A DNA stretch of 64,000 nt, from assembly GCF_000719135.1 (NCBI RefSeq), contig NZ_JOEK01000011.1, positions 62,001 through 126,000 of the forward strand, read 5' to 3'. Origin of the DNA: Streptomyces avicenniae. GTDB lineage: Bacteria; Actinomycetota; Actinomycetes; Streptomycetales; Streptomycetaceae. The stretch's first letter is position 1, and the number at the start of each line of letters is the position of its first letter. Shown here one piece after another: positions 1 through 9,266 of this stretch. A program made the translations under genes and the position numbers. A model generated the notes under the pieces. It was not told the origin of the DNA. It did no database searches and worked only from the letters and a program-made list of their open reading frames with translations.

Positions 1-688
1 GCGTGCCCATCTGGTTCAGCGGCGGGTTCGTCCGGCCCGCCGCCTCCAGCTCCGACTGCATGGAGCCCGAGCCCATCGGGGTGTTGACCGCGCCCGGGTG
101 GATGCTGTTGACGCGGATCTTGTACTTGCCCAGCTCGGCGGCGAACGCCCTGGTCATGCCGGTGACGGCGTGCTTGCTGGCCGTGTAGTGGACCATGAAC
201 GGCTGGACCTTCTTGCCCGCGTAGCTGCTGGTCAGGATGATCGAGCCGCCCCCGCCGTCCACCAGGTGCTGCACCCCCGCCATGACGGTGTTCCACACGC
301 CGACGACGTTGATGTCCATCGTGTCCTGGAAGACCTCGGGCGTCGTCTGGTCCCAGGTGGCGGGGACGCAGATGCCCGCGTTCCCGACGATCACGTCGAG
401 CCGTCCCAGCTCGGCCACCGCGCCGTCCACGACGGAGCGCAGCGACGCGAGATCCCGTACGTCGCAGCGCTCGGCGACGATGCGGCGGTCCTGCGCCTCG
501 ACCAGCCGGACCGTCTCCTCCAGGTCGGCGGGGGTGGGCGAGTCGTACGGCACGTGCGGCAGCGGCCCGGCGATGTCGATCGCCACGATGTCCGCGCCCT
601 CGCTCGCCAGCCGCACGGCGTGCGCCCGGCCCTGCCCGCGCGCGGCTCCCGTGATGAAGGCGACCTTGCCGGTCAGTCTCCCAGCCAT
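1..688 (-). CDS. SDR-family dehydrogenase, mycofactocin-coupled type (3' end cut by window)
   Basis: NAD(P)-dependent short-chain dehydrogenase/reductase; about 229 codons are visible and the C-terminus lies beyond the window edge. The start ATG has AGAGGAACC just upstream. The N-terminus shows the Rossmann motif TGAARGQG at about residues 14-21, then a DIAG stretch for the cofactor ribose, the NAG motif (VGNAGI), the catalytic Ser in LTSSYAGKK and the catalytic pair YTASK. The long insertion after the second beta strand (PYDSPTPADLEETVRLVE) is typical of the mycofactocin-coupled SDR subfamily, which keeps its nicotinamide bound and regenerates it with mycofactocin; that assignment is from family memory. 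The substrate cannot be read from the sequence. No mycofactocin genes are seen in this window. Confidence 0.88.
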   Translation of the reverse strand, partial: MAGRLTGKVAFITGAARGQGRAHAVRLASEGADIVAIDIAGPLPHVPYDSPTPADLEETVRLVEAQDRRIVAERCDVRDLASLRSVVDGAVAELGRLDVIVGNAGICVPATWDQTTPEVFQDTMDINVVGVWNTVMAGVQHLVDGGGGSIILTSSYAGKKVQPFMVHYTASKHAVTGMTRAFAAELGKYKIRVNSIHPGAVNTPMGSGSMQSELEAAGRTNPPLNQMGT

Positions 689-1409
689 GGTGGTTCCTCT
701 TTCCTGCGTGCTGTGGTTCCTCCGTGCTGTCGCGGGACCCGCGCGGCGCGGGTCCGCGGCATCGGCGGGGCGGCTCCCCACCGGAAACAGGCGCAGCCTA
801 CGCGCACCTTCGAACACAGGAGTCACACAGTTCCCACCAATCCCGGACGCGACCCGGACGGCCGTCACGCGGGTGGGGCGCGGGCGGGCGCCCCGGCGGC
901 GGGGGAAAGGGAACGGTTGTGTGAATGCGCGAAGAGGGGGACGCGGGGGCCGGGCCGCGTTCCTCAGCCCCGGGTGGCGCGAGGCCGTGAACCGCCCGCC
1001 GTGCCGGGCCGAGTCGGCGTCGTATTGCCGCATCCGCCCTGTTCCCCCGGCGAGTTGAGGCGGGGCGACGGCCTGCCCTCCGTCCACGCGCGGCACGGCC
1101 GCTCCGCCGCGTCGCCCGGGGCGGGGGCCGGTCCTGCCGCCGCGCCGATTCGCGTACGCGTACCGGCGAACCGGCTGACGTCCGCCGCCCGTCGGCCGAA
1201 CTGCGCCGAGAGGCCGTCCCGTTCACGTATGACGGCCCACAAAGCCGCCTCGCCGCACGGTGTTTCCGCCTCGCGGAGCCCGGCGGGCGAGGTGCGCCAA
1301 CCCCACGTCAGCCCCGGTGGAAAACGGGCGAACAGAGCTACGATACGGACGATCCCCCGGCGGGCCTGGGCCCGTGCACCGACGCCCTCCACGAGAGCGG
1401 ACCGTACCC
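689..1409. other. Intergenic region, 721 bp, no gene recognised
   Basis: Lies between the divergent SDR and TetR genes. Open frames on both strands here are arginine/proline-rich and lack recognisable motifs or convincing ribosome-binding sites, so I read them as GC-driven noise. A TACGAT hexamer at 1339-1344 could be a -10 element for the TetR gene, but no good -35 is seen. Divergent placement suggests the TetR protein might control the SDR gene; that is inference. Confidence 0.5.
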
Positions 1410-2000
1410 ATGGCGACACCAGCTGACCGTGTCGGCGCCGACACGACGCAGGACCGGCCGCTGCGTGCCGACGCGCGCCGCAACCGCGCCCACATCCTCG
1501 ATGTCGCCCGTGACGCCTTCGCCGGTGAGGGGCTGTCCGTCCCCGTCCAGGAGATCGCACGCCGCGCCGGGGTCGGCACCGGTACCGTCAGCCGTCATTT
1601 CCCCACCAAGGAAGCCCTGTTCGTCGCCGTCCTCAGCGACCGGTTCACGCGCCACGTCCAGCGCGCCCACGCCCTCGCGGACACCGCGGAGCCCGGCGAG
1701 GCGTTCCTGTCGTACTTCGCCTTCCTCGTCCAGGAGGCGGCCCTCGACCGCGGGCTCGCCGACGCGATGCGGGGCGCGGGCTTCGACTTCGCGTCCATCA
1801 CCGCGGACCCGGCGCGCGACGTGCCCGGGGCCCTGCGTGAACTCCTGCTGCGCGCACAGAAGTCGGGCGGCGTCCGCGCCGACATCGACATGGCCGACGT
1901 CAGCGCGATGCTCATCGGCTGCCTCTCCCGCGCGGCCGACGACGCGGGACGCCGCCGCGTGGTCGAGGTCGTGCTCGCGGGCCTGCGCGCCGCGGGCTGA
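1410..2000 (+). CDS. TetR/AcrR-family transcriptional regulator
   Basis: DNA-binding repressor of 196 aa. The N-terminal helix-turn-helix is clear at about residues 22-70 (NRAHILDVARDAF, then VPVQEIARRAGVGTGTVSRHF and PTKEALFVAV), the standard TetR_N layout. The C-terminal part (about 80-196) is the ligand-binding and dimer domain, similar in outline to TetR proteins with a SbtR-like C-terminus. I chose ATG 1410 because it follows GAGAGCGG and matches usual family length; an in-frame start at 1260 would add 50 residues with no domain character. It is divergent from the SDR gene 720 bp away, a frequent regulator-target arrangement. The ligand is unknown. Confidence 0.9.
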   Translation: MATPADRVGADTTQDRPLRADARRNRAHILDVARDAFAGEGLSVPVQEIARRAGVGTGTVSRHFPTKEALFVAVLSDRFTRHVQRAHALADTAEPGEAFLSYFAFLVQEAALDRGLADAMRGAGFDFASITADPARDVPGALRELLLRAQKSGGVRADIDMADVSAMLIGCLSRAADDAGRRRVVEVVLAGLRAAG

Positions 2001-2336
2001 GCGGCGGGACGCCGGTCCCGGCCTTACGCAATCGGTACGTAATTTCCTTGCGTCGTTTGCGGGTTGACGCGCCCGCCCTGTCAAGACCGTATGTAAGCGC
2101 CAGTTCACGCGGCCGGGCGCGCTTGCGTCCCCCCGGCGACACCGGGGCCCTCCCCGTCGCCCACCCGGTTTCTCCCCTGCGCGAACGGTGGACAGGCCCC
2201 CAGTTGGCTGCAACTCTCTGACGGAAATCCGCAAAATCATGTACATGACCGCGCACAAAGCAGAACCACGGGGACCACCTGTCACCAGGGCCGCGACCCC
2301 CCGCGCAGCCGCGCAGGGGCCGGAGATTGGGGATCA
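2001..2336. other. Intergenic leader of the secreted glucanase gene
   Basis: No gene is seen in these 336 bp. The stretch 2030-2095 is less GC-rich than its surroundings. It carries TTGACG at 2064-2069 with CCGTAT 17 bp downstream, a weak promoter candidate. The ribosome-binding site of the next gene (GGAGATTGGGG) sits at 2322-2332. Confidence 0.35.
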
Positions 2337-5300
2337 ATGAGAGGCCAACGTTCCAGAGCGCGCGCGCTGACCGCCGCTCTGGTCGCGATGTTCATGGTGC
2401 TGACCGGCATGTCGGTCGGAGCCGCGACCGCCGCGGCCGACAACGTGGGGGCGGGCAAGACCGCCACCGCAAGCAGCTCCAACAACCCGTACAACGCCCC
2501 CAACATCACCGACGGCAACCAGGCCACCTACTGGGAGAGCGCCGGAGCCGCCTACCCGCAGTGGGCCCAGGTCGATCTCGGCGCGACCACCCGCGTCAAG
2601 GAGGTCACGCTCAAGCTCCCCACCACCTGGGAACGCCGCACGCAGACCCTCTCGGTCCTCGGCAGCCTCACCGGCTCCGGCTACACCACCCTGGCCGCCT
2701 CCGCCACCCATGTCTTCGACCCGGCCAGCCGCAACACGGTGACGATCCCCCTGCACGACGTGCAGGCGCGCTACGTCCGCGTGGAGATCACGAACAACAC
2801 CGGCTGGGGCGCCGCGCAGCTCTCCGAGCTTGAGGTCCACAACTCGGAGGAGTCGGGCGAGAACCTGGCGACCGCCGCCACCTTCGCCGCCAGCAGCAGC
2901 TCCCAGAACAACGCCCCTGGCAGCGCCAAGGACGGCGACCGCAACACCTTCTGGCAGAGCGCCGGCGGCTTCCCCCAGTGGCTGCGCGCCGACCTCGGCT
3001 CCTCGCGCGCCGTCAACCGCGTCGTCCTGCGCGTGCCCTCCTCCTGGAGCGCCCGCACGCAGACCCTGAAGCTCCAGGCCAGCGACAACGGCACGACCTT
3101 CACCGACCTGACGGCAGAGCAAGTGCTCCGCTTCGACAACGCGAGCGGCGGCAACTCCGTCACCCTCGCGTTCGACAGCACGACCACCCGCTACGTCCGC
3201 GTCCTCGTCTCCGCCAACAGCGGCTTCAACGGCGCGCAGATCGGCGAACTGGAGATCTACGGCACGCAGTCCGGCGACACCCAGGCCCCGACGGCGCCGG
3301 GCAACCTCGCCCTGACCGAGCCCTCGCCAGGACAGATCCGCCTCACCTGGTCCGCGTCCACCGACAACACCGGCGTCGCGGGCTACGACATCTACGTCAA
3401 CAACACGCTGCGCTCCCGCGTCGCCGGGAACGTCACCTCCTTCACCGACACGCAGCCGACCGGCACGACGCTGACGTACCACGTCCGCGCCCGTGACGCC
3501 GTCGGCAACCAGTCGCCGAACAGCGCCTCCGTCACCCGCCGCGCGGGCGGCTCGGGCGACGCGCGCGAGCTGGCCCAGGGCAAGCCGATCACGGCCTCGT
3601 CCTTCGTCCACACCTTCATCGCCACCAACGCCAACGACGGCAACACCGCCACCTACTGGGAGGGCGGCTCCGGCGCCTACCCGGGTCTCCTGACCGTCGC
3701 GCTCGGCCCGGCGGCCGACCTGACCTCCGTCACGGTCCGCCTCAACCCCGGCAACGAGTGGGGCCCGCGCACCCAGCGCTTCGCCGTCCTCGGCCGCGCC
3801 ACCGCCACCGGCGCCTTCACGACGCTCGCCGCGGCGGCCGACTACCAGTTCTCCCCGGCCACCGGCAACTCCGTCACCATCCCGGTGAGCGGACGCGCCA
3901 CGGACGTGCGCCTGTCCTTCACCTCCAACACCGGCGCCCCCGCCGGTCAGGTCGCCGAGCTGCTCGTCCACGGCGAGCCCGCCCCGGCGCCCGACCTCGA
4001 CGTCTCGGCCATCACCTCCGACCCGGCGGCTCCCCTGGAGTCCGACGACATCGAGCTGACCGCGACCGTCCGCAACACCGGCCCCCTCGCCTCCCCGGCC
4101 ACCGAGGTCTCCTTCCTCGTGGACGAGGACGGCGTCGCCACCGCCACCGTGCCCGCCATCGCGGCAGGTGCCACGGCCAACGTCAGCGCCAGCATCGGCG
4201 AACTCACCGAGGGCGAGCACACGGTGGCCGCCGAGGTGGACCCGGACAACGAGGTCGCCGAGCAGAACGAGGCCAACAACACCTTCGAGCGTCCCGCGCC
4301 GCTCGTCGTCGAGCCGGTGCCCAGCTCCGACCTCGTCGTCACGGCCCTGTCCTCCGACCCCTCGACGCCCAGCGCCGGGGACCAGGTCACCTTCAGCGCC
4401 CGCCTGGAGAACCGCGGCACCCTCGCCTCGGCCGGTGGCGCCCACCCCATCACCCTGACGCTGGTCAACTCGGACGGCGCCACCGTCCGCACCCAGACCG
4501 GCACCTTCACCGGCGCCATCGCCCCCGGCGCCACCTCCGGCGTCGTCAGCCTCGGCAACTGGACCGCCACGGACGGCAGCTTCACGCTGTCGGCCGCCGT
4601 CGCCGCCGACGCCAACGAGATCCCGGTCAAGCGCCAGAACAACACGACCAGCCGCGCCATCGCGGTCGGCCGCGGCGCCCACATGCCGTACACCACCTAC
4701 GAGGCGGAGGACGCCAGGACCGGCGGCGGCGCGACCGTCATCGGCCCGAACCGTGACGTCGGCCACCTCGCGGGCGAGGCGTCGGGCCGTCGCGCCGTCA
4801 CCCTCGACGCGAACGGCGAGTACGTCGAGTTCACCACCCGCGGCGCCACCAACACCCTGGTGACCCGCTTCTCCATCCCCGACGCCGCGGGCGGCGGCGG
4901 CATCAACAGCACGCTCAACGTCTACGTGAACGGCCAGTTCAGCGAGACGCTCTCCCTCACCTCGCGCTACGCCTGGCTGTACGGCAACGAGGCGAGCCCC
5001 GGCAACTCCCCGTCGGCGGGCGGGCCGCGTCACATCTATGACGAGGCCAACCTGATGTTCGACCAGACCATCCCGGCGGGCAGCACCATCCGTCTCCAGA
5101 AGGACGCGGCCAACTCCTCGCAGTACACGATCGACTTCATCGACACGGAGCAGGTCTCCGTGCTCCCCAACCCCGACCCGGCGCGCTTCGTCACCCCGGC
5201 CGGCTTCGGCCACCAGGACGTGCAGAACGCCCTGGACCGGGTCCGCATGGACACCACCGGCACCCTGACCGGCGTCTACCTGCCGCCGGGCGACTACCAG

Positions 5301-6350
5301 ACCTCCAGCAAGTTCCAGGTCTACGGCAAGCCGGTCGAGGTCGTCGGCGCGGGCGTCTGGTACACCCGCTTCCACGCGCCCTCCACGCAGTCCAACACCG
5401 ACATCGGCTTCCGGGCCGAGGCACAGGCGGCGGGTTCGCGCTTCGCGCACTTCGCCTACTTCGGCAACTACGACTCGCGCATCGACGGCCCCGGCAAGGT
5501 GTTCGACTTCTCGAACGTCGCGGACATCGAGATCACGGACATCTGGAACGAGCACATGGTCTGCCTCTACTGGGGCGCCAACACGGACCGCATCACCATC
5601 AGCGACTCCCGCATCCGCAACATGTTCGCCGACGGCGTCAACATGACCAACGGCAGCACGCACAACACCGTCGCCAACAACGAGGCACGCGCCACGGGTG
5701 ACGACAGCTTCGCGCTCTTCTCGGCGATCGACGCGGGCGGCGCCGACGAGCACAGCAACGTCTACGAGAACCTGACGTCGCTGCTGACCTGGCGCGCGGC
5801 CGGTGTCGCCGTCTACGGCGGCTACGACAACGTGTTCCGCAACATCCGCATCGCCGACACCCTGGTCTACTCGGGCATCACCATCAGCTCGCTGGACTTC
5901 GGCTACCCGATGAACGGCTTCGGCACCATCCCGACCCGCTTCGAGAACATCACCATCGAACGGTCGGGCGGCCACTTCTGGGGCGACCAGGTCTTCCCCG
6001 GCATCTGGGTCTTCTCGGCGTCCAAGGTCTTCCAGGGCATCAGGGTCAACGACGTGGACATCATCGACCCCACGTACGTCGGCATCATGTTCCAGACCAA
6101 CTACGTCGGTGGCCAGGCGCAGTTCCCGGTGGCGGACACGATCTTCACGGACGTCTCCATCTCCGGCGCACGGCGCAGCGGTGACCGCTACGACCACAAG
6201 TCGGGCATCGCGGTGTGGGCCAACGAGAGCGCCGAGCCCGGCCAGGGCCCGGCGGTCGGCCAGGCCACGTTCAACAACCTGACGCTCACCAACAACGCGG
6301 AGAACTTCCGCAACAACACGACCACCTTCCGGTTCATCGTCAACGACTAG
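2337..6350 (+). CDS. Secreted multimodular glycoside hydrolase, probable GH87 alpha-1,3-glucanase (mutanase)
   Basis: A 1337-aa exported protein. Signal peptide: about residues 1-34, ending TAAA-ADN. Then, by approximate residue: discoidin/F5-8C domain 36-168, second discoidin 172-308, fibronectin type III 314-402, third discoidin 408-547, two CARDB domains 552-655 and 663-777, a CBM6/35-like sandwich beginning YTTYEAEDA at about 784-945, and a right-handed beta-helix 960-1337. In the helix Asp1099 (ADGVN) and Asp1122-Asp1123 (TGDDSF) are spaced 23 and 24 residues. As I recall, this is the spacing of the catalytic Asp trio of GH87 alpha-1,3-glucanases, and the order of binding modules followed by a beta-helix also fits. 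Likely role: hydrolysis of fungal cell-wall alpha-1,3-glucan or mutan outside the cell. A strong hairpin terminator follows. The GH87 family call is inference from motif spacing; a pectate-lyase-like beta-helix enzyme is the alternative. Confidence 0.85.
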   Translation: MRGQRSRARALTAALVAMFMVLTGMSVGAATAAADNVGAGKTATASSSNNPYNAPNITDGNQATYWESAGAAYPQWAQVDLGATTRVKEVTLKLPTTWERRTQTLSVLGSLTGSGYTTLAASATHVFDPASRNTVTIPLHDVQARYVRVEITNNTGWGAAQLSELEVHNSEESGENLATAATFAASSSSQNNAPGSAKDGDRNTFWQSAGGFPQWLRADLGSSRAVNRVVLRVPSSWSARTQTLKLQASDNGTTFTDLTAEQVLRFDNASGGNSVTLAFDSTTTRYVRVLVSANSGFNGAQIGELEIYGTQSGDTQAPTAPGNLALTEPSPGQIRLTWSASTDNTGVAGYDIYVNNTLRSRVAGNVTSFTDTQPTGTTLTYHVRARDAVGNQSPNSASVTRRAGGSGDARELAQGKPITASSFVHTFIATNANDGNTATYWEGGSGAYPGLLTVALGPAADLTSVTVRLNPGNEWGPRTQRFAVLGRATATGAFTTLAAAADYQFSPATGNSVTIPVSGRATDVRLSFTSNTGAPAGQVAELLVHGEPAPAPDLDVSAITSDPAAPLESDDIELTATVRNTGPLASPATEVSFLVDEDGVATATVPAIAAGATANVSASIGELTEGEHTVAAEVDPDNEVAEQNEANNTFERPAPLVVEPVPSSDLVVTALSSDPSTPSAGDQVTFSARLENRGTLASAGGAHPITLTLVNSDGATVRTQTGTFTGAIAPGATSGVVSLGNWTATDGSFTLSAAVAADANEIPVKRQNNTTSRAIAVGRGAHMPYTTYEAEDARTGGGATVIGPNRDVGHLAGEASGRRAVTLDANGEYVEFTTRGATNTLVTRFSIPDAAGGGGINSTLNVYVNGQFSETLSLTSRYAWLYGNEASPGNSPSAGGPRHIYDEANLMFDQTIPAGSTIRLQKDAANSSQYTIDFIDTEQVSVLPNPDPARFVTPAGFGHQDVQNALDRVRMDTTGTLTGVYLPPGDYQTSSKFQVYGKPVEVVGAGVWYTRFHAPSTQSNTDIGFRAEAQAAGSRFAHFAYFGNYDSRIDGPGKVFDFSNVADIEITDIWNEHMVCLYWGANTDRITISDSRIRNMFADGVNMTNGSTHNTVANNEARATGDDSFALFSAIDAGGADEHSNVYENLTSLLTWRAAGVAVYGGYDNVFRNIRIADTLVYSGITISSLDFGYPMNGFGTIPTRFENITIERSGGHFWGDQVFPGIWVFSASKVFQGIRVNDVDIIDPTYVGIMFQTNYVGGQAQFPVADTIFTDVSISGARRSGDRYDHKSGIAVWANESAEPGQGPAVGQATFNNLTLTNNAENFRNNTTTFRFIVND

Positions 6351-6391
6351 CGCCACCGCACCACCGTTCCACCGCACCACCGCTCCACCCA

Positions 6392-6421
6392 GGCGGGGCC
6401 GCCCCAGCGGGCGGCCCCGCC
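6392..6421 (+). terminator. Rho-independent-type terminator hairpin after the glucanase gene
   Basis: Perfect 13-bp stem GGCGGGGCCGCCC / GGGCGGCCCCGCC with a 4-nt loop (CAGC), 41 bp after the stop codon. There is no U-tract, as is usual in this GC-rich group. Confidence 0.8.
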
Positions 6422-6504
6422 CCACGCCGTACCGTCGTCCCGGCGTCGTCGCGACGCCGCCCGCCGGACGCCGGGCCGCCGACCGCAGCCGATGGAATGG
6501 GACG

Positions 6505-6804
6505 ATGGGGAACACCTCCGCGCGACACCGGCCACCGTTCGGGATGCCCGAGGGCATCGTCCTGCTCAGGACACCGGGCGGATGGCGGCACAGCATCCTC
6601 ACCACCGAGGGCGGCATGGCCTCCGGCCGCCTCGACCGCGCACTCGCCGACACGGAGCCCGACGCCGCCAGGGACGCCGCGACCACCCTCGTCGTCGAAC
6701 TCGCCAGGGACTTCCACGGCACCGACGTCGAGGTCCGCTGGGACCCGCCGGGCACGGCCGACGTGTGGACCGGCAGCGTCCATCCGCTTCCCCGGCACCT
6801 CTGA
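6505..6804 (+). CDS. Small hypothetical protein
   Basis: 99 aa, unrecognised. It starts ATGGGGAACACC after GGAATGGGACGATG. The sequence has an ordinary, non-repetitive composition, with a hydrophobic first half (EGIVLLRTPGGWRHSILTTEGG) and a mixed second half (TTLVVELARDF ... VRWDPPG). It has no signal peptide, membrane segment or metal-binding motif. It sits alone between a terminator and the kinase-like gene, 58 bp upstream of the latter, and could be co-transcribed with it. Codon third positions are GC-rich as expected for a real gene. Confidence 0.55.
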   Translation: MGNTSARHRPPFGMPEGIVLLRTPGGWRHSILTTEGGMASGRLDRALADTEPDAARDAATTLVVELARDFHGTDVEVRWDPPGTADVWTGSVHPLPRHL

Positions 6805-6862
6805 CAGACGGCGCGCCCGTAATCGCGTTGCGCCCGCCCACGGCGCGGGTCATCATCCCCGG

Positions 6863-7759
6863 ATGCCCGCCACAGCTCCCGAGGACGGCCGCGCCGGAAT
6901 CGACGCCGCCCTCGTACGCCGCCTGATCGCCGCCCAGTTCCCGCAGTGGGCCGACCTGCCCGTCACACCGGTCGCGGTGGACGGCTGGGACAACCGCACC
7001 TACCGCCTCGGCGAGCGGATGACCGTACGCCTCCCCACCGCGCCCGGCTACGTCGCCGCCGTCGCCAAGGAGAACCACTGGCTGCCGCGCCTCGCCCCGG
7101 CCCTGCCGCTGCCCGTCCCGCCGGTCCTCGGCCGGGGGCGTCCCGGCGAGGGGTACCGGTACGACTGGTCGGTCCGCGGCTGGCTCGACGGCGACGTCGC
7201 CCGGCGCGAACGCATCGCGAACCTCGCGGAGTTCGCCCGTGACGTCGCCGGATTCCTCACCGCGCTCCAGCGGGCCGACCCCACGGACGGCCCCGCCCCG
7301 GGCCCGCACTGCTTCCACCGGGGTGGCCCCGTCGCGTACTACGACGACGGGACGCGCCGCGCCCTGACCGCCCTCGACGGCGTCATCGACACCGGCCGGG
7401 CCCGCGCCGTGTGGGAGGCGGCGCTCGCGTCCGCGTGGACGGGGACGCCGGTCTGGTTCCACGGCGACATCGCGGTCAACAACCTGCTGGTCCGCGACGG
7501 CCGCCTCGCCGCCGTCATCGACTTCGGCACCTCGGGCGTCGGCGACCCGGCCTGCGACCTCGTCCTCGCCTGGACCCTCTTCGAGGGCCCGTCCCGCGCC
7601 GCGTTCCGCACGGCCGTCGCCCAGGACGCGGGCACGTGGGCGCGGGCGCGGGGCTGGGCGCTGTGGAAGGCCCTGATCACCCTCGCCGCCGACCCGACCG
7701 ACACCGAACAGGCCCGCGTCATCACCGACATCCTCGCCGACGCCACCACCGACAACTGA
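6863..7759 (+). CDS. Aminoglycoside phosphotransferase (APH)-fold kinase
   Basis: 298 aa. Phosphotransferase-fold enzyme that would transfer phosphate from ATP to a small hydroxylated molecule. The N-lobe carries WDNRTYRLG (about residues 33-41) and the C-lobe has the catalytic loop HGDIAVNNLLV (about 206-216) followed by the metal-binding IDFGTSGVGDPACDL, the hallmarks of the APH/choline kinase superfamily. ATG 6863 follows CCCCGG; it gives a standard length for the family. The sequence does not show whether the substrate is an antibiotic or a metabolite such as a sugar or homoserine; resistance should not be assumed. Confidence 0.88.
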   Translation: MPATAPEDGRAGIDAALVRRLIAAQFPQWADLPVTPVAVDGWDNRTYRLGERMTVRLPTAPGYVAAVAKENHWLPRLAPALPLPVPPVLGRGRPGEGYRYDWSVRGWLDGDVARRERIANLAEFARDVAGFLTALQRADPTDGPAPGPHCFHRGGPVAYYDDGTRRALTALDGVIDTGRARAVWEAALASAWTGTPVWFHGDIAVNNLLVRDGRLAAVIDFGTSGVGDPACDLVLAWTLFEGPSRAAFRTAVAQDAGTWARARGWALWKALITLAADPTDTEQARVITDILADATTDN

Positions 7760-7897
7760 CCGACATCAGGCAAGTCGTGAGAGACCGTCGTCATTTCAGG
7801 TGACGGCATGACGTGATGACGTCGTCATTCGTCCGGTTCTGCGTACAAGCCCTCTCGCCGGACGATATGTTCACCTCGTTCGTGGGGAGGGAGGCCC

Positions 7898-8458
7898 GTG
7901 GAACCGGACACGGATATGACGGACGCGCTGGCGGAGAAGATCCTCAGTGGCACGGTGGGCGGAGCGCTCAACACGCCTTTCGTATGGAAGCGGAAGAACG
8001 AGCCGCGGAAGAACGCCCCGACACACATGGAGGCCGTGGCGCCGATCCGGACGGATCTGTCCTGCCGCCTGGACCTGCGGATGCGAATCGGCCTGGACCA
8101 CATATGGGAGTACTCCGTGATGCTCCTGAGCCCTCAGCACCGTGTCTGTCTGCGCAGGCTGGACATTCGAGGGACGCACGCCCCCCGCCATTCCGCCGAG
8201 CAGTTCATTTACCGCACCCACAAGCACAAGTGGAGTGAGGCTCTGGGGGACAAAGAGGTGTATGCCCCGGATGACATCCGGCACGACCCCAACCCTGTGA
8301 CGAACGCCACTCCAGAGGGTATGGACGAAGAGTACGATCGGGTGGTTCGCGATTTCGTTGCCGAGTGCCGTATGACCGTGGGGGGAGGATACGTATGGGT
8401 ACCGCCGCAGCTTCCGGCGAGGCAGGAGGCATTCGACGGGATGGAGGACTACCCGTGA
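7898..8458 (+). CDS. Hypothetical protein, DUF6978-like; first gene of a two-gene unit
   Basis: 186 aa, function unknown. GTG start after GGGGAGGGAGG; an internal ATG six codons later has no suitably placed ribosome-binding site. The central segment CRLDLRMRIGLDHIWEYS, then LRRLDIRG and HKHKWSEALGD, follows the pattern I associate with DUF6978 proteins, which are often encoded beside DUF1828 proteins. That is memory-based and should be checked. The stop overlaps the next start as GTGA, so the two products are probably made together. Third-position GC is lower here than in neighbours (codons such as CTT, GCG, AAG, CAC, CAT mixed), hinting at acquisition. A role in a mobile or defence setting is inference. 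Confidence 0.7.
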   Translation: MEPDTDMTDALAEKILSGTVGGALNTPFVWKRKNEPRKNAPTHMEAVAPIRTDLSCRLDLRMRIGLDHIWEYSVMLLSPQHRVCLRRLDIRGTHAPRHSAEQFIYRTHKHKWSEALGDKEVYAPDDIRHDPNPVTNATPEGMDEEYDRVVRDFVAECRMTVGGGYVWVPPQLPARQEAFDGMEDYP

Positions 8459-9237
8459 CCGTTCCTGACTTTGTCGATCGTCGGCTCGCCGACGTGCTCA
8501 CATGCTGGCACATGGCGCCGGGCGGGCGTCCGGGGTCGGTGGCGCTCACCGGTCGGCAGTTCTTCGCCGACGGCGACGGCGTCACCGTGCTGATCCGTGT
8601 GTCCGGTGACGAGGCATTGGCGAGCGACGGCGGGGAGACGGCGGTCCGTCTCGCGGACGCCGGGATCGACGTATACGGGGGCACCCGCGCCGCAGGTGCG
8701 TGGGAAAGCATCCTCAAGGCGTTCGACCTGCGGGAGCTCGACGGCCGGATCGTCGGCCGACGGCCGCTCGCGCAGGCCGATGCCTTGGCTGCCGACATCG
8801 CGAGCGCCATGCTCACCGCCGACGGTCTCCGCTGGATGGCGAGTTCGCCTCGGGACAGTCAACTCATCAGGCAGCTTTACGACTTCCTCGACCACGCGCG
8901 TCTGGCTTATACGCGACGGCCGAAGGTCACTTTGCCTCGCGGTTCCGTCGTGCGTCCGACCGCGCGGGTGGACACCCCCGACAGGTCGGTCCTGGTGCAG
9001 GTGGCGGGGGCGACGGAACAGAGCATCGAGCACGCTCTGTCCGTGGTCCAGCGTGTCCATCGGGCGCGTTACGCATTCAATCAGCGGCTTGTCCTGCTGA
9101 AAGGTGGCCCCGAGGATTGGACGGCGGATCACCTCGATCTCCTCGCCGAACATTCACCCGTTGCCTTTTCCCGCCGTATGGAGCAGGTGGACGGATTTCT
9201 GAAACGGGACGAGGCGCTTCCCCCTCCGCTGTCCTGA
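8455..9237 (+). CDS. DUF1828-domain protein; second gene of the two-gene unit
   Basis: 260 aa. The N-terminal 90 residues match the DUF1828 pattern: an acidic pair after an RQFF.DGDGVTVLIRV strand, then ALASDGGETAVRLADAGIDVYG. The C-terminal half (about 130-260) contains RRPKVTLPRGSVV and a helical SIEHALSVVQRVHRARYAFNQRLVLL stretch and resembles the DUF1829-type extension. Start GTG 8455 overlaps the stop of the upstream gene by 4 bp and has GGAGG at 8442-8446, so translation is coupled. DUF1828/1829 proteins occur in phages and mobile regions; no activity has been assigned that I know of. Read together with the upstream gene this could be a toxin-antitoxin or defence pair, but nothing in the sequence proves it. 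Confidence 0.75.
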   Translation: MTVPDFVDRRLADVLTCWHMAPGGRPGSVALTGRQFFADGDGVTVLIRVSGDEALASDGGETAVRLADAGIDVYGGTRAAGAWESILKAFDLRELDGRIVGRRPLAQADALAADIASAMLTADGLRWMASSPRDSQLIRQLYDFLDHARLAYTRRPKVTLPRGSVVRPTARVDTPDRSVLVQVAGATEQSIEHALSVVQRVHRARYAFNQRLVLLKGGPEDWTADHLDLLAEHSPVAFSRRMEQVDGFLKRDEALPPPLS

Positions 9238-9266
9238 CGCGGGGGCGCGGCGCCTCGGCCACGCGG

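Noticed and set aside
2334..6755. Very long minus-strand frame of 1473 codons opposite the glucanase gene
   Set aside because: It is a typical antisense frame in GC-rich DNA, low in complexity and without a promoter or domain; the plus-strand gene has signal peptide and recognised domains.
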